Part shown: positions 43,764 through 51,158 of the stretch, in pieces
How the letters are laid out: each line of letters opens with the position of its first letter
Position numbering within the stretch: the stretch's first letter is position 1
Origin: CAYXDO01 sp964463485
GTDB taxonomy: Bacteria > Myxococcota > Kuafuiibacteriia > Kuafuiibacteriales > Kuafuiibacteriaceae
Assembly (NCBI GenBank): GCA_964463485.1
Contig: CAYXDO010000018.1
Location: 1-64,000, forward strand
DNA: 64,000 nucleotides
Direction of reading: 5' to 3'
The notes under the pieces: model-generated
Seen by the model: the letters and a program-made list of their open reading frames with translations, nothing else
The model's database searches: none
Told to the model about the DNA's origin: nothing
Made by a program: the position numbers and the translations under genes

Positions 43764-44045
43764 GACGCTCGATAGAGGACCTCGAGACTCCGGCGGAGAC
43801 GGCCCCAATGCCGATTCATCTTGATGGCGACCCGAACCAACGACCGCAGCCAGGGCGCGATTCGCTCGTGAGACCTGTTGCCGCGCCCTCTCAGCGGCAC
43901 GAAACCCCGGCAGGTCAGCCTGGCGGCGACGCCGCGCAAGGCGTTGGTCTCGTGCTCGACGACACGCCTCTGCACCGCAGAGCTTCTGCCTTTCACCGAC
44001 GGATGGCTTCGGCTCAAACGACTTCCGGCATTCGGAGCAACGCAT
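43608..44045 (-). CDS. Small Zn-finger-like protein of the IS21 element
   Basis: 145 residues. The N-terminus MRCSECRKSFEPKPSVGE with later LCGAEACRRARDQRLARRRR gives two CxxC/CxxxxC-type pairs and a basic stretch, suggesting a small zinc-binding DNA-binding protein. The middle has the CHAPG repeats encoded by the 15-base iterons. The C-terminal helix is LLVLTAALAAEVERVSRAR. It is the first gene of the IS21 element on the minus strand, just inside the right end. Confidence 0.65.
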   Translation of the reverse strand: MRCSECRKSFEPKPSVGERQKLCGAEACRRARDQRLARRRRQADLPGFRAAERARQQVSRANRALAAVVGSGRHQDESALGPSPPESRGPLSSVGHAPGCHAPGCHAPGSANNPLNSQGEFGQLLVLTAALAAEVERVSRARLGA

Positions 44046-44115
44046 CCAGATAGGAAAACCCGCCGCGTGCCGACCTCAACTTTTCGTCGCCTGCCGAGCC
44101 TAGGGATTCAAGCGT

Positions 44116-44145
44116 GGACCACTTTTGAAGAGCGAGACAGGGTCA
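44116..44145. repeat. Right terminal inverted repeat of the IS21 element
   Basis: ggaccacttttgaagagc followed by gagacagggtca, the inverted partner of 39781-39810. The element ends in CA at 44145, and the next base begins the codon GTT, in phase with the helicase frame. Confidence 0.75.
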
Positions 44146-45237
44146 GTTCTCGAGAGCGTCCAGGCCCACCGAGCGATTGTCTCAGCGGCCGGGTCTGGGA
44201 AGACTCAACGGATCGTTGAATCCTCCCTCCAAACGCCGGGACGAATCCTAGTTACCACGTATACGAATCGCAATGCCGATGAGCTTCGTCGCCGACTTTG
44301 GGGGGATCTGGGAGTCCCGCCTGCGAGAATCGAAGTGCTCAGTTGGTTCGAGTTCCTACTACGACATTGTGTTCGACCGTATCAATTTCCGGCATTTCCC
44401 GTGAACTACTTACGCTCAATCGACTTCGACTCGCAGGTTCCGAAAATAATGGCTCGCTCAAATATCAGGGCCTATTTCTGCCGGGCCAGAAACGTCTATG
44501 GCGACCGAGTCTCGGATTTGGCTTGTGAACTCAACGCTCGAAGCGGTGGCGCAGTCATTCGACGACTGGAGAGGATCTACGCGGCAATCCTGATTGATGA
44601 GTTTCAGGATCTAGCGGGATACGACCTCGACTTCGTCGAATTGTTGTTCCAGTCGAATATCGCGACCATCGTCGTCGGAGATCCGAGGCAGCAGACATTC
44701 GAGACTACGCGGTCGTCAAAGAACAAGCAATTTCAGGGCGCAGGACTTCACAAGTGGTTTGCGAAGATACGAAAGAAGGTGGAGATCGAAGTAGAGGAAC
44801 TCACCACGAGTTATCGGTGCCGCCAAGAGATCTGCGATTTCGGAGACCGCTTGTTTCCAAACTACTCGCCTACCCGGTCTGCCAACAACGCCTCCACCGA
44901 ACACGACGGGATCTTCTGGCTACAGTTGCAGGACGTGCCCCGATATCTTGACGAATTTCATCCAAAACCGCTGAGGTGGAGCGAAACGAGTAAGGACGCG
45001 CCGGCGTCTAGCGAGAATTTTGGAGCAGTAAAAGGCGCCACATTCGATCGAGTTCTCATCTTCCCAACTGCTTTGATGCTCGACTACTTGGGAACAAGTG
45101 ATCACTCGAAGCTCAAGCCTGGAACGCTGTCCAAACTGTACGTGGCCGCCACGCGCGCACGTCAGAGCGTCGCGTTTGCTGTGGCAAAAAAGAACTTCCG
45201 CACCGCCCTTGCTCGACGATGGCCGAGTATGGAATGA
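44146..45237 (+). pseudogene. Compact UvrD-like (SF1) helicase, main part, separated from its start by IS21
   Basis: 363 codons carry all SF1 motifs: SAAGSGKTQRI (Walker A), ILVTTYTNRNADELRRRL (Ia), AAILIDEFQDLAGYDLDF (II, DEFQD), IVVGDPRQQTFE (III), LTTSYRCRQEICDF (IV), AVKGATFDRVLIFPT (V) and LYVAATRARQSVAF (VI). With the ten codons at 39751 the ancestral protein would be about 373 residues, much shorter than UvrD, so the 1B/2B subdomains are reduced. A TTG at 44125 inside the IS gives an artificial open start without a ribosome binding site. It was the third gene of the operon with OLD and would be the GajB counterpart. Confidence 0.8.
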
Positions 45238-45490
45238 AACACGGGAGCATCCTTGGCGCCGCTGGTGCCTTTAGCGACCATGCCGGAATTCTAGTGGGCA
45301 GACGCGGCTCTGAGCCGCTTCTCGTGGTTGCTGAATGCGGTCGTTCGGGACGGGCTTTCGGTTCCCACGGTAGTGACTGGCTTCACGGCATCCCTAGATC
45401 GATCCTGGTGTCCTCGTGGGCTCCGATCGAACAGGCGACATCTGCTTCGGAGCTCCAGGCTCGGGGTGCTTTACAGAAGGAGAACCGCCA

Positions 45491-46041
45491 TGGGATTGAG
45501 TATCAGGAAAGCCAACGGTCGCCAAGGATCGGAAGACGCGGAAAATGAGCCAAGGCTCGTCACCGAGCCGAATGACGCCACTCTCGCCGAGCCTCAAGAC
45601 TCGGAACTGGTTGTTCAGCTTCCGCTGAGGACGATTCTTCGGGAGCAACTGCACGAGTTCGTTGTGGGAACCGGGATCCGTGTTCTTTCGGAGCTCTTAG
45701 AACGAGAGCGCACGGAGCTGTGTGGCCCTCGCTATAGCCATCAGGCCGATCGCCGTGCCGGACGCGCGGGATCTGTCCAGGGCGAGCTCGTCTTGGGTGG
45801 CCGGAGGGTGTCGGTTCAGCGGCCGCGAGTTCGATCGTCCGAAGGGGAGTTGTCATTGCCGTCTTGGAGGGCCTTCGCGAACGATGATCCGCTGAAAGAG
45901 CGCGCTGTCGAACAAATGGTCCTTGGGGTGTCGACCCGGAAGTACGAGCGCTCGTTGGACAGCACCCCTCCCGCCGTCAAAACTCGCGGAGCCAGCAAAA
46001 GCGCCGTGAGTCGGCGCTTCGTCGAGGCAACTCAACAGCAA
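45491..46041 (+). pseudogene. IS256-family (mutator) transposase, N-terminal fragment
   Basis: ATG 45491 has a good ribosome binding site (aaggag). About 183 residues match the N-terminal part of IS256 transposases: LREQLHEFVVGTGIRVLSEL, then GSVQGELVLGGRRVSVQRPR, LPSWRAFANDDPLKERAVEQ, LGVSTRKYERSLD and SKSAVSRRFVEAT. The homology stops where an 18-base tandem repeat begins at 46042. The DDE catalytic core that should follow is missing, so the gene is dead. Confidence 0.85.
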
Positions 46042-46185
46042 CCCATCTCGTCGCTGAGACCCATCTCGTCGCTGAGATCGAGCTCGTCGCTGAGACCCAT
46101 CTCGTCGCTGAGACCCATCTCGTCGCTGAGATCGAGCTCGTCGCTGAGACCCAACTCGTCGCTGAGACCCGACTCGTCGCTGAGG
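46042..46185. repeat. 18-base minisatellite, eight units
   Basis: Eight consecutive 18-base units of cccatctcgtcgctgaga and variants (ccc/tcg at the start, atc/agc/aac/gac inside). They keep the reading frame open and encode SLRPIS-type hexapeptides. The array sits exactly at the truncation point of the IS256 transposase. Confidence 0.95.
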
Positions 46186-46552
46186 TTCCACCTTCGGCGA
46201 CTCACTGCCTTCAGCAAGACCTTCACCCAAGACTACCTCGGAGCCATCCCGCGCATGCGCAGGATGCAAGTTCCGAAAAGCCTGACGACAGAGACGAACT
46301 CCATGGTCGTCAATTGGTCCCAACTGAGATCGTCGATAAAGCGCCCAGCCAAGGAGAGGATATAGCCAGAGACCAGTTCCCCAGAAATTAATCGAAGAAA
46401 AGTGTCTCAAATCGTTGACAGGTTCCGCGGCTCCAGTTCCGCAGAGGTTCGGTCCCGCTGTAGGGGCCGCCGCTGTAGGGGCCGCCTCGATTCCCCGGCG
46501 CCGGCGGTCTACTTCTGGTTGCGCTTGGGTCGTTTTGAGTTCATCGTTGGGC
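46186..46552. other. Gap with no recognisable gene
   Basis: Sequence after the minisatellite shows no coding signature I trust. It holds two copies of a 15-base unit (ccgctgtaggggccg) near 46460-46490 and the leader of the excisionase-like gene. Confidence 0.5.
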
Positions 46553-47035
46553 ATGGACAAGAGCTCCGTCCAAAGGATTCGGCAGGTGACGCCGGTGTCG
46601 GCGCCGCCCGAGCAGCGGGCAAATTTGGCGTTGATGGCGCAGGCGCTCGGCGCTCTCAACGGGGAGCCGTCGAATGGATGCAGCCTCGTTGCACCGAACG
46701 GGCAGAGCGTTTCGGTTCCAGATCTGTTCGTCCCGATCCTCGCGCACGTGGCCGAGGTGCTCGCTCGAGGCGACGCGCTCGCTCTTGTCCCCGTGGCGAA
46801 GGAGCTCTCGACGCAGCAAGCCGCCGACCTGCTGAACGTATCCCGGCAGTACCTCGTTCGGCTTCTTGATGAGGGGCGCATCCCATTTCGCAGCACGGGT
46901 ACGCATCGTCGGCTGCGCGTCGAAGATGTCCTCGCTTACAAGGAGCAACGTGACGCAACGCGGCGAGCTGCCCTCGATGAGCTGACCGAGCTGAGCGAAG
47001 AGTTGGGCGGTTACTCCGAGCTCGACGGAACCTGA
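46553..47035 (+). CDS. Excisionase-type DNA-binding protein (probable antitoxin)
   Basis: About 160 residues from ATG 46553; an in-frame start at 46415 adds a low-complexity leader. The C-terminal domain is a MerR/excisionase helix-turn-helix: ELSTQQAADLLNVSRQYLVR and EGRIPFRSTGTHRRLRVEDV. Proteins of this type precede PIN-domain genes as antitoxin and autoregulator. The PIN gene starts 15 bases downstream. Confidence 0.85.
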   Translation: MDKSSVQRIRQVTPVSAPPEQRANLALMAQALGALNGEPSNGCSLVAPNGQSVSVPDLFVPILAHVAEVLARGDALALVPVAKELSTQQAADLLNVSRQYLVRLLDEGRIPFRSTGTHRRLRVEDVLAYKEQRDATRRAALDELTELSEELGGYSELDGT

Positions 47036-47050
47036 GTCGAAGTCACCCGC

Positions 47051-47614
47051 GTGCTGCTTTCTTCTGCATCGAGGGTCGTTCTCGACGCCAACGTACTCTT
47101 TCCGCTGTCGCTCCGAGATACGCTTCTGCGCGCCGCCGAGCGCGGAGTAATCCAAGTTCATTGGTCGGTCGAGATCTTGGAAGAGACCCGCCGCAACCTC
47201 GTGGCGACGATGACCATCACCGAGGCCCAAGCACAGCGGCTCGTCGAGACCATGAAGGTCGCATTTCCGGACGCGATGGTCTCGGACTACATGGGGCTCA
47301 TCGCCGACATGAAGAACGACGAGGGCGACCGTCACGTCGCCGCCGCAGCCGTGAAATGTGGCGCTCGAGTGATCGTGACCAGTAACCTCGCAGACTTTCG
47401 GGAGCTACCCAAGGGCATCAAAGCGATGTCGCCGGATGACTTCCTGACAAACCTGCTCGAAGCGGACCCGAGCGGCATGGTCGATCAACTTGAGCGACAG
47501 GCCGGAGCTCTGAGACGGCCTCCGCGTTCGTTCGAGGAACTCCTCGCCGGTCTCGGGAAGCTGGTCCCCGGCTTCGTCCGCGTTGTTCGTGAGTACGTCA
47601 AGGCAGGTCAGTAG
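47051..47614 (+). CDS. PIN-domain protein (probable toxin)
   Basis: 187 residues from GTG 47051. The PIN ribonuclease fold shows VVLDANVLFPL (first Asp), VHWSVEILEETRRNL (Glu), NDEGDRHVAAAAVKCGARVI (Asp-containing helix and strand) and VTSNLADFRELP. With the excisionase-type gene it forms a VapBC-like toxin-antitoxin pair; the toxin would cleave RNA. Both genes look intact. It lies in the island between the att-like repeats. Confidence 0.85.
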   Translation: MLLSSASRVVLDANVLFPLSLRDTLLRAAERGVIQVHWSVEILEETRRNLVATMTITEAQAQRLVETMKVAFPDAMVSDYMGLIADMKNDEGDRHVAAAAVKCGARVIVTSNLADFRELPKGIKAMSPDDFLTNLLEADPSGMVDQLERQAGALRRPPRSFEELLAGLGKLVPGFVRVVREYVKAGQ

Positions 47615-47913
47615 GCGGACTGCGACGCTTTGGCCGTCCACCGCCACAATAGCTTGAGCGTTACGACTGTTGGTTCGAGCTTGGACCTCGAGGCGACGGT
47701 GGCGCTGACCGCGCTCACGGCGCGCCCACAGAATGCTCAGCTTCGCCCCGACGACCTCGAGGCGCGTGGGACCGGGCTGCCAGGAGGCTGCCACCGGCTC
47801 GCCTTTGGAAGACCACTGGGGCGAACCCGAGTCGAGGAGGTGCCCACAAAGACCGCACAAACAACCCTGAGCTTTAGGACCGGAGCCGGGCTCTGCGGTC
47901 TTATCCCGTTGAA
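47615..47913. other. Gap with no recognisable gene
   Basis: About 300 bases between the PIN gene and the next small gene. Open frames exist on both strands but none shows a motif or a ribosome binding site I trust. Confidence 0.5.
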
Positions 47914-48369
47914 ATGGAAGTGTCGCCCAAGCCACCAGACCTCAAGCCCCGCCTTGCGGCCGGCATCCTTGGCGACCGCCGACCCGAGCCACGCTGCCGG
48001 GCGTGCCAAGTCGGGGCGGCGTCGCCTGCGTTGCTGGAGGAGATTGACGCGCTCGCCACCGCCGGGTGGACACCACGGCAGATCTCGAGCCGAGTGGCGC
48101 CGAGAGCGGCAGCGCTCGGCGTCACGCTCACGCAGCGCTCGCTAGAGCGCCATCGCGAACGGCACGTCAGCCGGGTCTCGCCGACACCTGCATCAGCGCC
48201 GACTCCGCGGGACGCGAGCGACGTCGAGCGGCTGCGATGCGTCTTTGCTCGGCTCCTCGAGCAGATCGAAGTGTTGGTCCGTGCCGGAGTTCAGGATACG
48301 ACTCGGGAAGCAGAACAGTCGGGGAGCTTGTGCGGCGTGGAGCTCCGGCTCGCAAGAGGTTCGAGATGA
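47914..48369 (+). CDS. Hypothetical protein with Cys pair and helix-turn-helix-like region
   Basis: 151 residues from ATG 47914. PRCRACQVGAASPALLEEID gives one CxxC pair. A helical region follows (AGWTPRQISSRVAPRAAALG then TLTQRSLERHRERHV) that resembles a recognition helix. Such proteins occur on integrated elements. Function unknown, DNA binding inferred. Confidence 0.45.
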   Translation: MEVSPKPPDLKPRLAAGILGDRRPEPRCRACQVGAASPALLEEIDALATAGWTPRQISSRVAPRAAALGVTLTQRSLERHRERHVSRVSPTPASAPTPRDASDVERLRCVFARLLEQIEVLVRAGVQDTTREAEQSGSLCGVELRLARGSR

Positions 48370-48404
48370 GTACGCCGGCGGAGATTACATGAGAGTCAGA
48401 GCAA

Positions 48405-48590
48405 GTGTCTCAGAAGTGGAAGTCGAGGGCGAACCACGGCACCCTGGACGGAGTCGAGGCGACCTGCAGCTTGTGCGGGCATACGGTCGAGTGTGCCGGC
48501 ACGGGAGAGGCGTCGGAGCGTCGGTGTCTGATGCCACGGCGCGAGGAGTGCCCGCGCGGCGAGAAGAACTTCTACGTGAACGCTGAGTAA
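48405..48590 (+). CDS. Small zinc-ribbon-like protein
   Basis: 61 residues from GTG 48405: KWKSRANHGTLDGVEATC, then SLCGHTVECAGTGEASERRC and PRREECPRGEKNFYVNAE. Four to five Cys residues fit one zinc site (CSLC ... C ... C). Small proteins of this pattern are common on phages and integrative elements. No function assigned. Confidence 0.5.
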   Translation: MSQKWKSRANHGTLDGVEATCSLCGHTVECAGTGEASERRCLMPRREECPRGEKNFYVNAE

Positions 48591-49275
48591 CGGGGCTCGG
48601 CGGGACGGAGGAAGACTCCACGCACCGCCGCCGAGTTCTGGCTCGCCCTGGGGCCGAACCCAGAGACGAGCGGACGAACGGTGCGTGGACTGCGCATGGG
48701 CAACCTACAGTCGATTGACCGTTCGGCCAACCACTCCGAGGAACAAGCACGATGGTGGTCTGCTGCCTTGCGGTTCCGGGGCGAGCTGATCTGGACTGGG
48801 GGTGAAGAGCTCTTGCGCCACCCCATCAGCCCCGTTCTGCGCAGCCGTGTGAGCCAGGCTCAGTGGGCAAAAGGGGGGCTGACGAGCCGAAGACGGGCGT
48901 GGCTTGGCCTTGGCGGCCTCGGCGTCGAGGTCGAGGTGACCGGCTGCGGCGACGACCGACTCGAGAACGCGTTCGACTCGCTCGGCTTCGAGCCGACGAT
49001 CATCGTCGCGTCCGCCGGAAAGCTGCAGGCGCCCATCGTCTTCGAGGAGCCCTTACCCATCGACTCCGCCAACCTCCAGGTGGTGGCCCTACACGGTTCG
49101 TTCGTCGAGAGAGACGTTTGTGCGAGGAGCTCTGCCTCAGCGGCTCTGATCCCGAGGCTTACGGCTCGGCGGACCCAAATCTCCCGGGTCAAGTTCCGAG
49201 TTTCGTGGACCTCGTACCGAATTCGTCGTGTTGGGACAGACAAGGGCTCTCCGATCCGACAGGAGCGAAAGGCGA
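48591..49275. other. Stretch without a confident gene
   Basis: About 680 bases before the integrase remnant. The plus-strand frame that runs into the integrase is open from 48681 but carries no recognisable domain until about 49280. The N-terminal half of the integrase, including its first catalytic Arg, is not found here. Confidence 0.45.
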
Positions 49276-49541
49276 GCACGGGGCTCACGCGGGCGTGCGA
49301 AAGGGCGGGCATCGAGCCCATCGGCTGGCACGTCCTGCGGCACACCTACGCTTCGAGGCTCGTGACTCGGGGCGTGCCGATGAACGTCGTTCAGGAGCTT
49401 CTCCGCCACGCCGAGATCCGGGAGACGATGCCCCACGCGCATCTCGCTCCGAATGCGAAGCGTGGGGCTGTGAAGGTGCTGGATGAAGGAGAAGAGAAAT
49501 TTGGGCACCAGTTACGCACTGGCGCCCAGGAATCGAACTAA
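49276..49541 (+). pseudogene. Tyrosine integrase, C-terminal remnant without catalytic Tyr
   Basis: The frame reads GLTRACERAGIEPIGWHVLR, then HTYASRLVTRGVPMNVVQEL and LRHAEIRETMPHAHLAP. This is the HxxR box and the following helices of a phage-type integrase. The nucleophile position, normally Y in TMRYAHLxP, is H here (TMPHAHLAP), so it cannot cut DNA. It ends 23 bases before the right att-like repeat, the usual place for an integrase gene. Confidence 0.8.
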
Positions 49542-49564
49542 ACTGAATTTACGAGGGAAATAGT

Positions 49565-49760
49565 TGGCGGGGTGGACGGGACTCGAAATCGCCGAAGAAA
49601 TATAGAAAACAACCGTCGGCGCGCGCACTTAGCTTGATTTCGGGTCTGGTCTGACCATCCAACCGTTCACTGTGATCCCGCTCAGTTACATAACGCTCCG
49701 GAAAATCCTGGGCGGCCGTTGGGCAGTGAACTATTCAGCGCGATGGCCGCTGCAGCCTCG
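49565..49760. repeat. Right copy of att-like direct repeat with tRNA 3' end
   Basis: 49565-49587 repeats the 23 bases found at 36416-36438 exactly, and the similarity continues to about 49760 with substitutions. It follows the integrase remnant directly, as attR or attL does in tRNA-targeted islands. The distance to the left copy is 13149 bases. Confidence 0.7.
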
Positions 49761-50018
49761 TTCGACGGCTGGTTCAGAAGCGACCCGTGCGGGACCGATC
49801 AGCGTTTACCCTAAAACGGAGTGCGCATAATCCTGTTCCGATTTGCTGGACTCTCAGCGACCCCACATGCTAGAGCGACGCCAAGATGGCGCGTGAACCT
49901 AGCACGTCATGTGCGATCTTTCAATGAGGCAGCATGATCCTGAGTCATTTTGGCGCTGGGACCGAGACTGGTGCATAGTCCCGACGTACGGGCCGCCGAT
50001 CTGTTGGGTCAACGTTTC
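49761..50018. promoter_or_regulatory. Leader of the phosphorothioation operon
   Basis: About 260 bases between the att-like repeat and the cysteine desulfurase gene. The region is relatively AT-richer and lacks a gene, so the operon promoter is probably here, but I do not see a consensus I would defend. Confidence 0.35.
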
Positions 50019-51158
50019 GTGAAGCCGTGCGCGAATCCGATATATCTCGATCACCTTGCGTCGACGCCCGTCGATCCGCGTGTAGCCGACGAGATGGTTC
50101 GAATCCTTCGAAGTGTTCACGGAAACCCCAACAGCATTGAGCATTCGGCGGGGTGCCGTGCGCAAGCGATCGTGGATGCAGCCGCGCGCCACGTGGGCGC
50201 ATTGTTTGGCGCGCCTGCGGCGGCAGTCGTCTTCACTTCGGGATCAACTGAGTCCCTTGCCTTGGCCCTTGCCCACGCTTGGGAACACCACAACTCAAGC
50301 AGTCCGATGCGAGTCGTTGCGACGCCGGTTGAGCACAGCGCCCTTCTGGACCCTCTTGCTTCCGGTCAACGCGCCGGCCGGTTTCGGGTCACTTGGCTTT
50401 CGGTCGACGAGCTGGGTCGGCTGGATGCTGCCGCTGTCGATCGAACCATTGCCGAAGGTGCCGATATTGTTTGCGTGATGGCTGCGAACAACGAAATCGG
50501 AAACGTTTATCCAATCCAGGAGATCGGCACCCTCGCGACACGCCACGGCGCGAAGCTGTTGGTAGACGCAACGCAGGCAGCAGGGCGGGTGCCGATGGAA
50601 GCAGAATCGTGGGGCCTGACGTATGTTACGGCGAGCGCGCACAAGATGTACGGCCCGAAAGGCGTTGGTGCTCTGGTTGTGATGGCTCCTGAACCTCCAC
50701 GCCGCCACGGCACCCCTAACGTCCCGGGAATCGGGGCGTTCGGAGAGGCGGCACGCCTTCGCTCAGTGGAGATGCACGAGGATGAGGCGAGGATTCGGTT
50801 GCTTCGAGACGCCCTTCAGCAACTCCTGCTCGAGCGAATCCCCGGACTTCAAATCAATGGCGACATGCAGAACCGCCTCGCGTGCAGCCTCCACGTGTCC
50901 GTCGCTGGCGTGCCGAACGACGCCGTACTCGCCCGGCTACATGATTCGGTGGCGATCAGCAGCGGAGCGGCCTGCTCACGAGGTGCGCTGAGTGCATCGC
51001 ACGTGCTTCAGGCCATGCGTATGTCACCGGATGCCCAGGAAGGAGCGCTCCGAATGGCGGTGGGCAAGTTCACCACAGCCGAAGAAGTTGACCACGCGGC
51101 GGAGCTTATCGCCGAAGCGATCCGGTCTGTCCGTCGAACGTTAGGGGTGGCTGCGTGA
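50019..51158 (+). CDS. sspA: Cysteine desulfurase (SspA/DndA-like)
   Basis: About 379 residues from GTG 50019; TTG 49950 is an in-frame alternative. NifS/IscS-type signatures: PIYLDHLASTPVDPRVADEM, VVFTSGSTESLALAL, CVMAANNEIGNVYPI, VDATQAAGRVPM, the PLP lysine in VTASAHKMYGPKG, and the active-site Cys in SSGAACSRGALSASHVL. It would supply sulfur from L-cysteine for DNA phosphorothioation. Its GTGA overlap with the DUF4007 gene ties it to the operon and separates it from a housekeeping IscS. Confidence 0.9.
   Translation: MKPCANPIYLDHLASTPVDPRVADEMVRILRSVHGNPNSIEHSAGCRAQAIVDAAARHVGALFGAPAAAVVFTSGSTESLALALAHAWEHHNSSSPMRVVATPVEHSALLDPLASGQRAGRFRVTWLSVDELGRLDAAAVDRTIAEGADIVCVMAANNEIGNVYPIQEIGTLATRHGAKLLVDATQAAGRVPMEAESWGLTYVTASAHKMYGPKGVGALVVMAPEPPRRHGTPNVPGIGAFGEAARLRSVEMHEDEARIRLLRDALQQLLLERIPGLQINGDMQNRLACSLHVSVAGVPNDAVLARLHDSVAISSGAACSRGALSASHVLQAMRMSPDAQEGALRMAVGKFTTAEEVDHAAELIAEAIRSVRRTLGVAA

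Larger units (their letters stand above)
39781..44145 (-). mobile_element. IS21-family element with five genes
   Basis: A 4365-base element read on the minus strand: Zn-finger-like gene, ParB-like gene, istA transposase, istB ATPase and a winged-helix gene. The ends are imperfect inverted repeats: left tggtccgggcttgctctcc followed by agaagtggtcc; right (reverse complement) tgaccctgtctcgctcttc followed by aaaagtggtcc. Both begin TG as usual for IS21. I see no target-site duplication. It lies between the first ten codons and the remainder of the helicase gene. Confidence 0.85.

Noticed and set aside
45853..46896. Minus-strand 347-codon frame across the minisatellite
   Set aside because: Kept open by the 18-base repeat and antisense to the IS256 remnant and the excisionase-type gene.
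47405..47935. Minus-strand frame after the PIN gene
   Set aside because: Mostly antisense of the PIN gene and without recognisable features.
50019..51158. Housekeeping IscS/NifS
   Set aside because: Overlaps the DUF4007 gene and sits in the phosphorothioation operon; no IscU, IscR or Fe-S assembly genes nearby.
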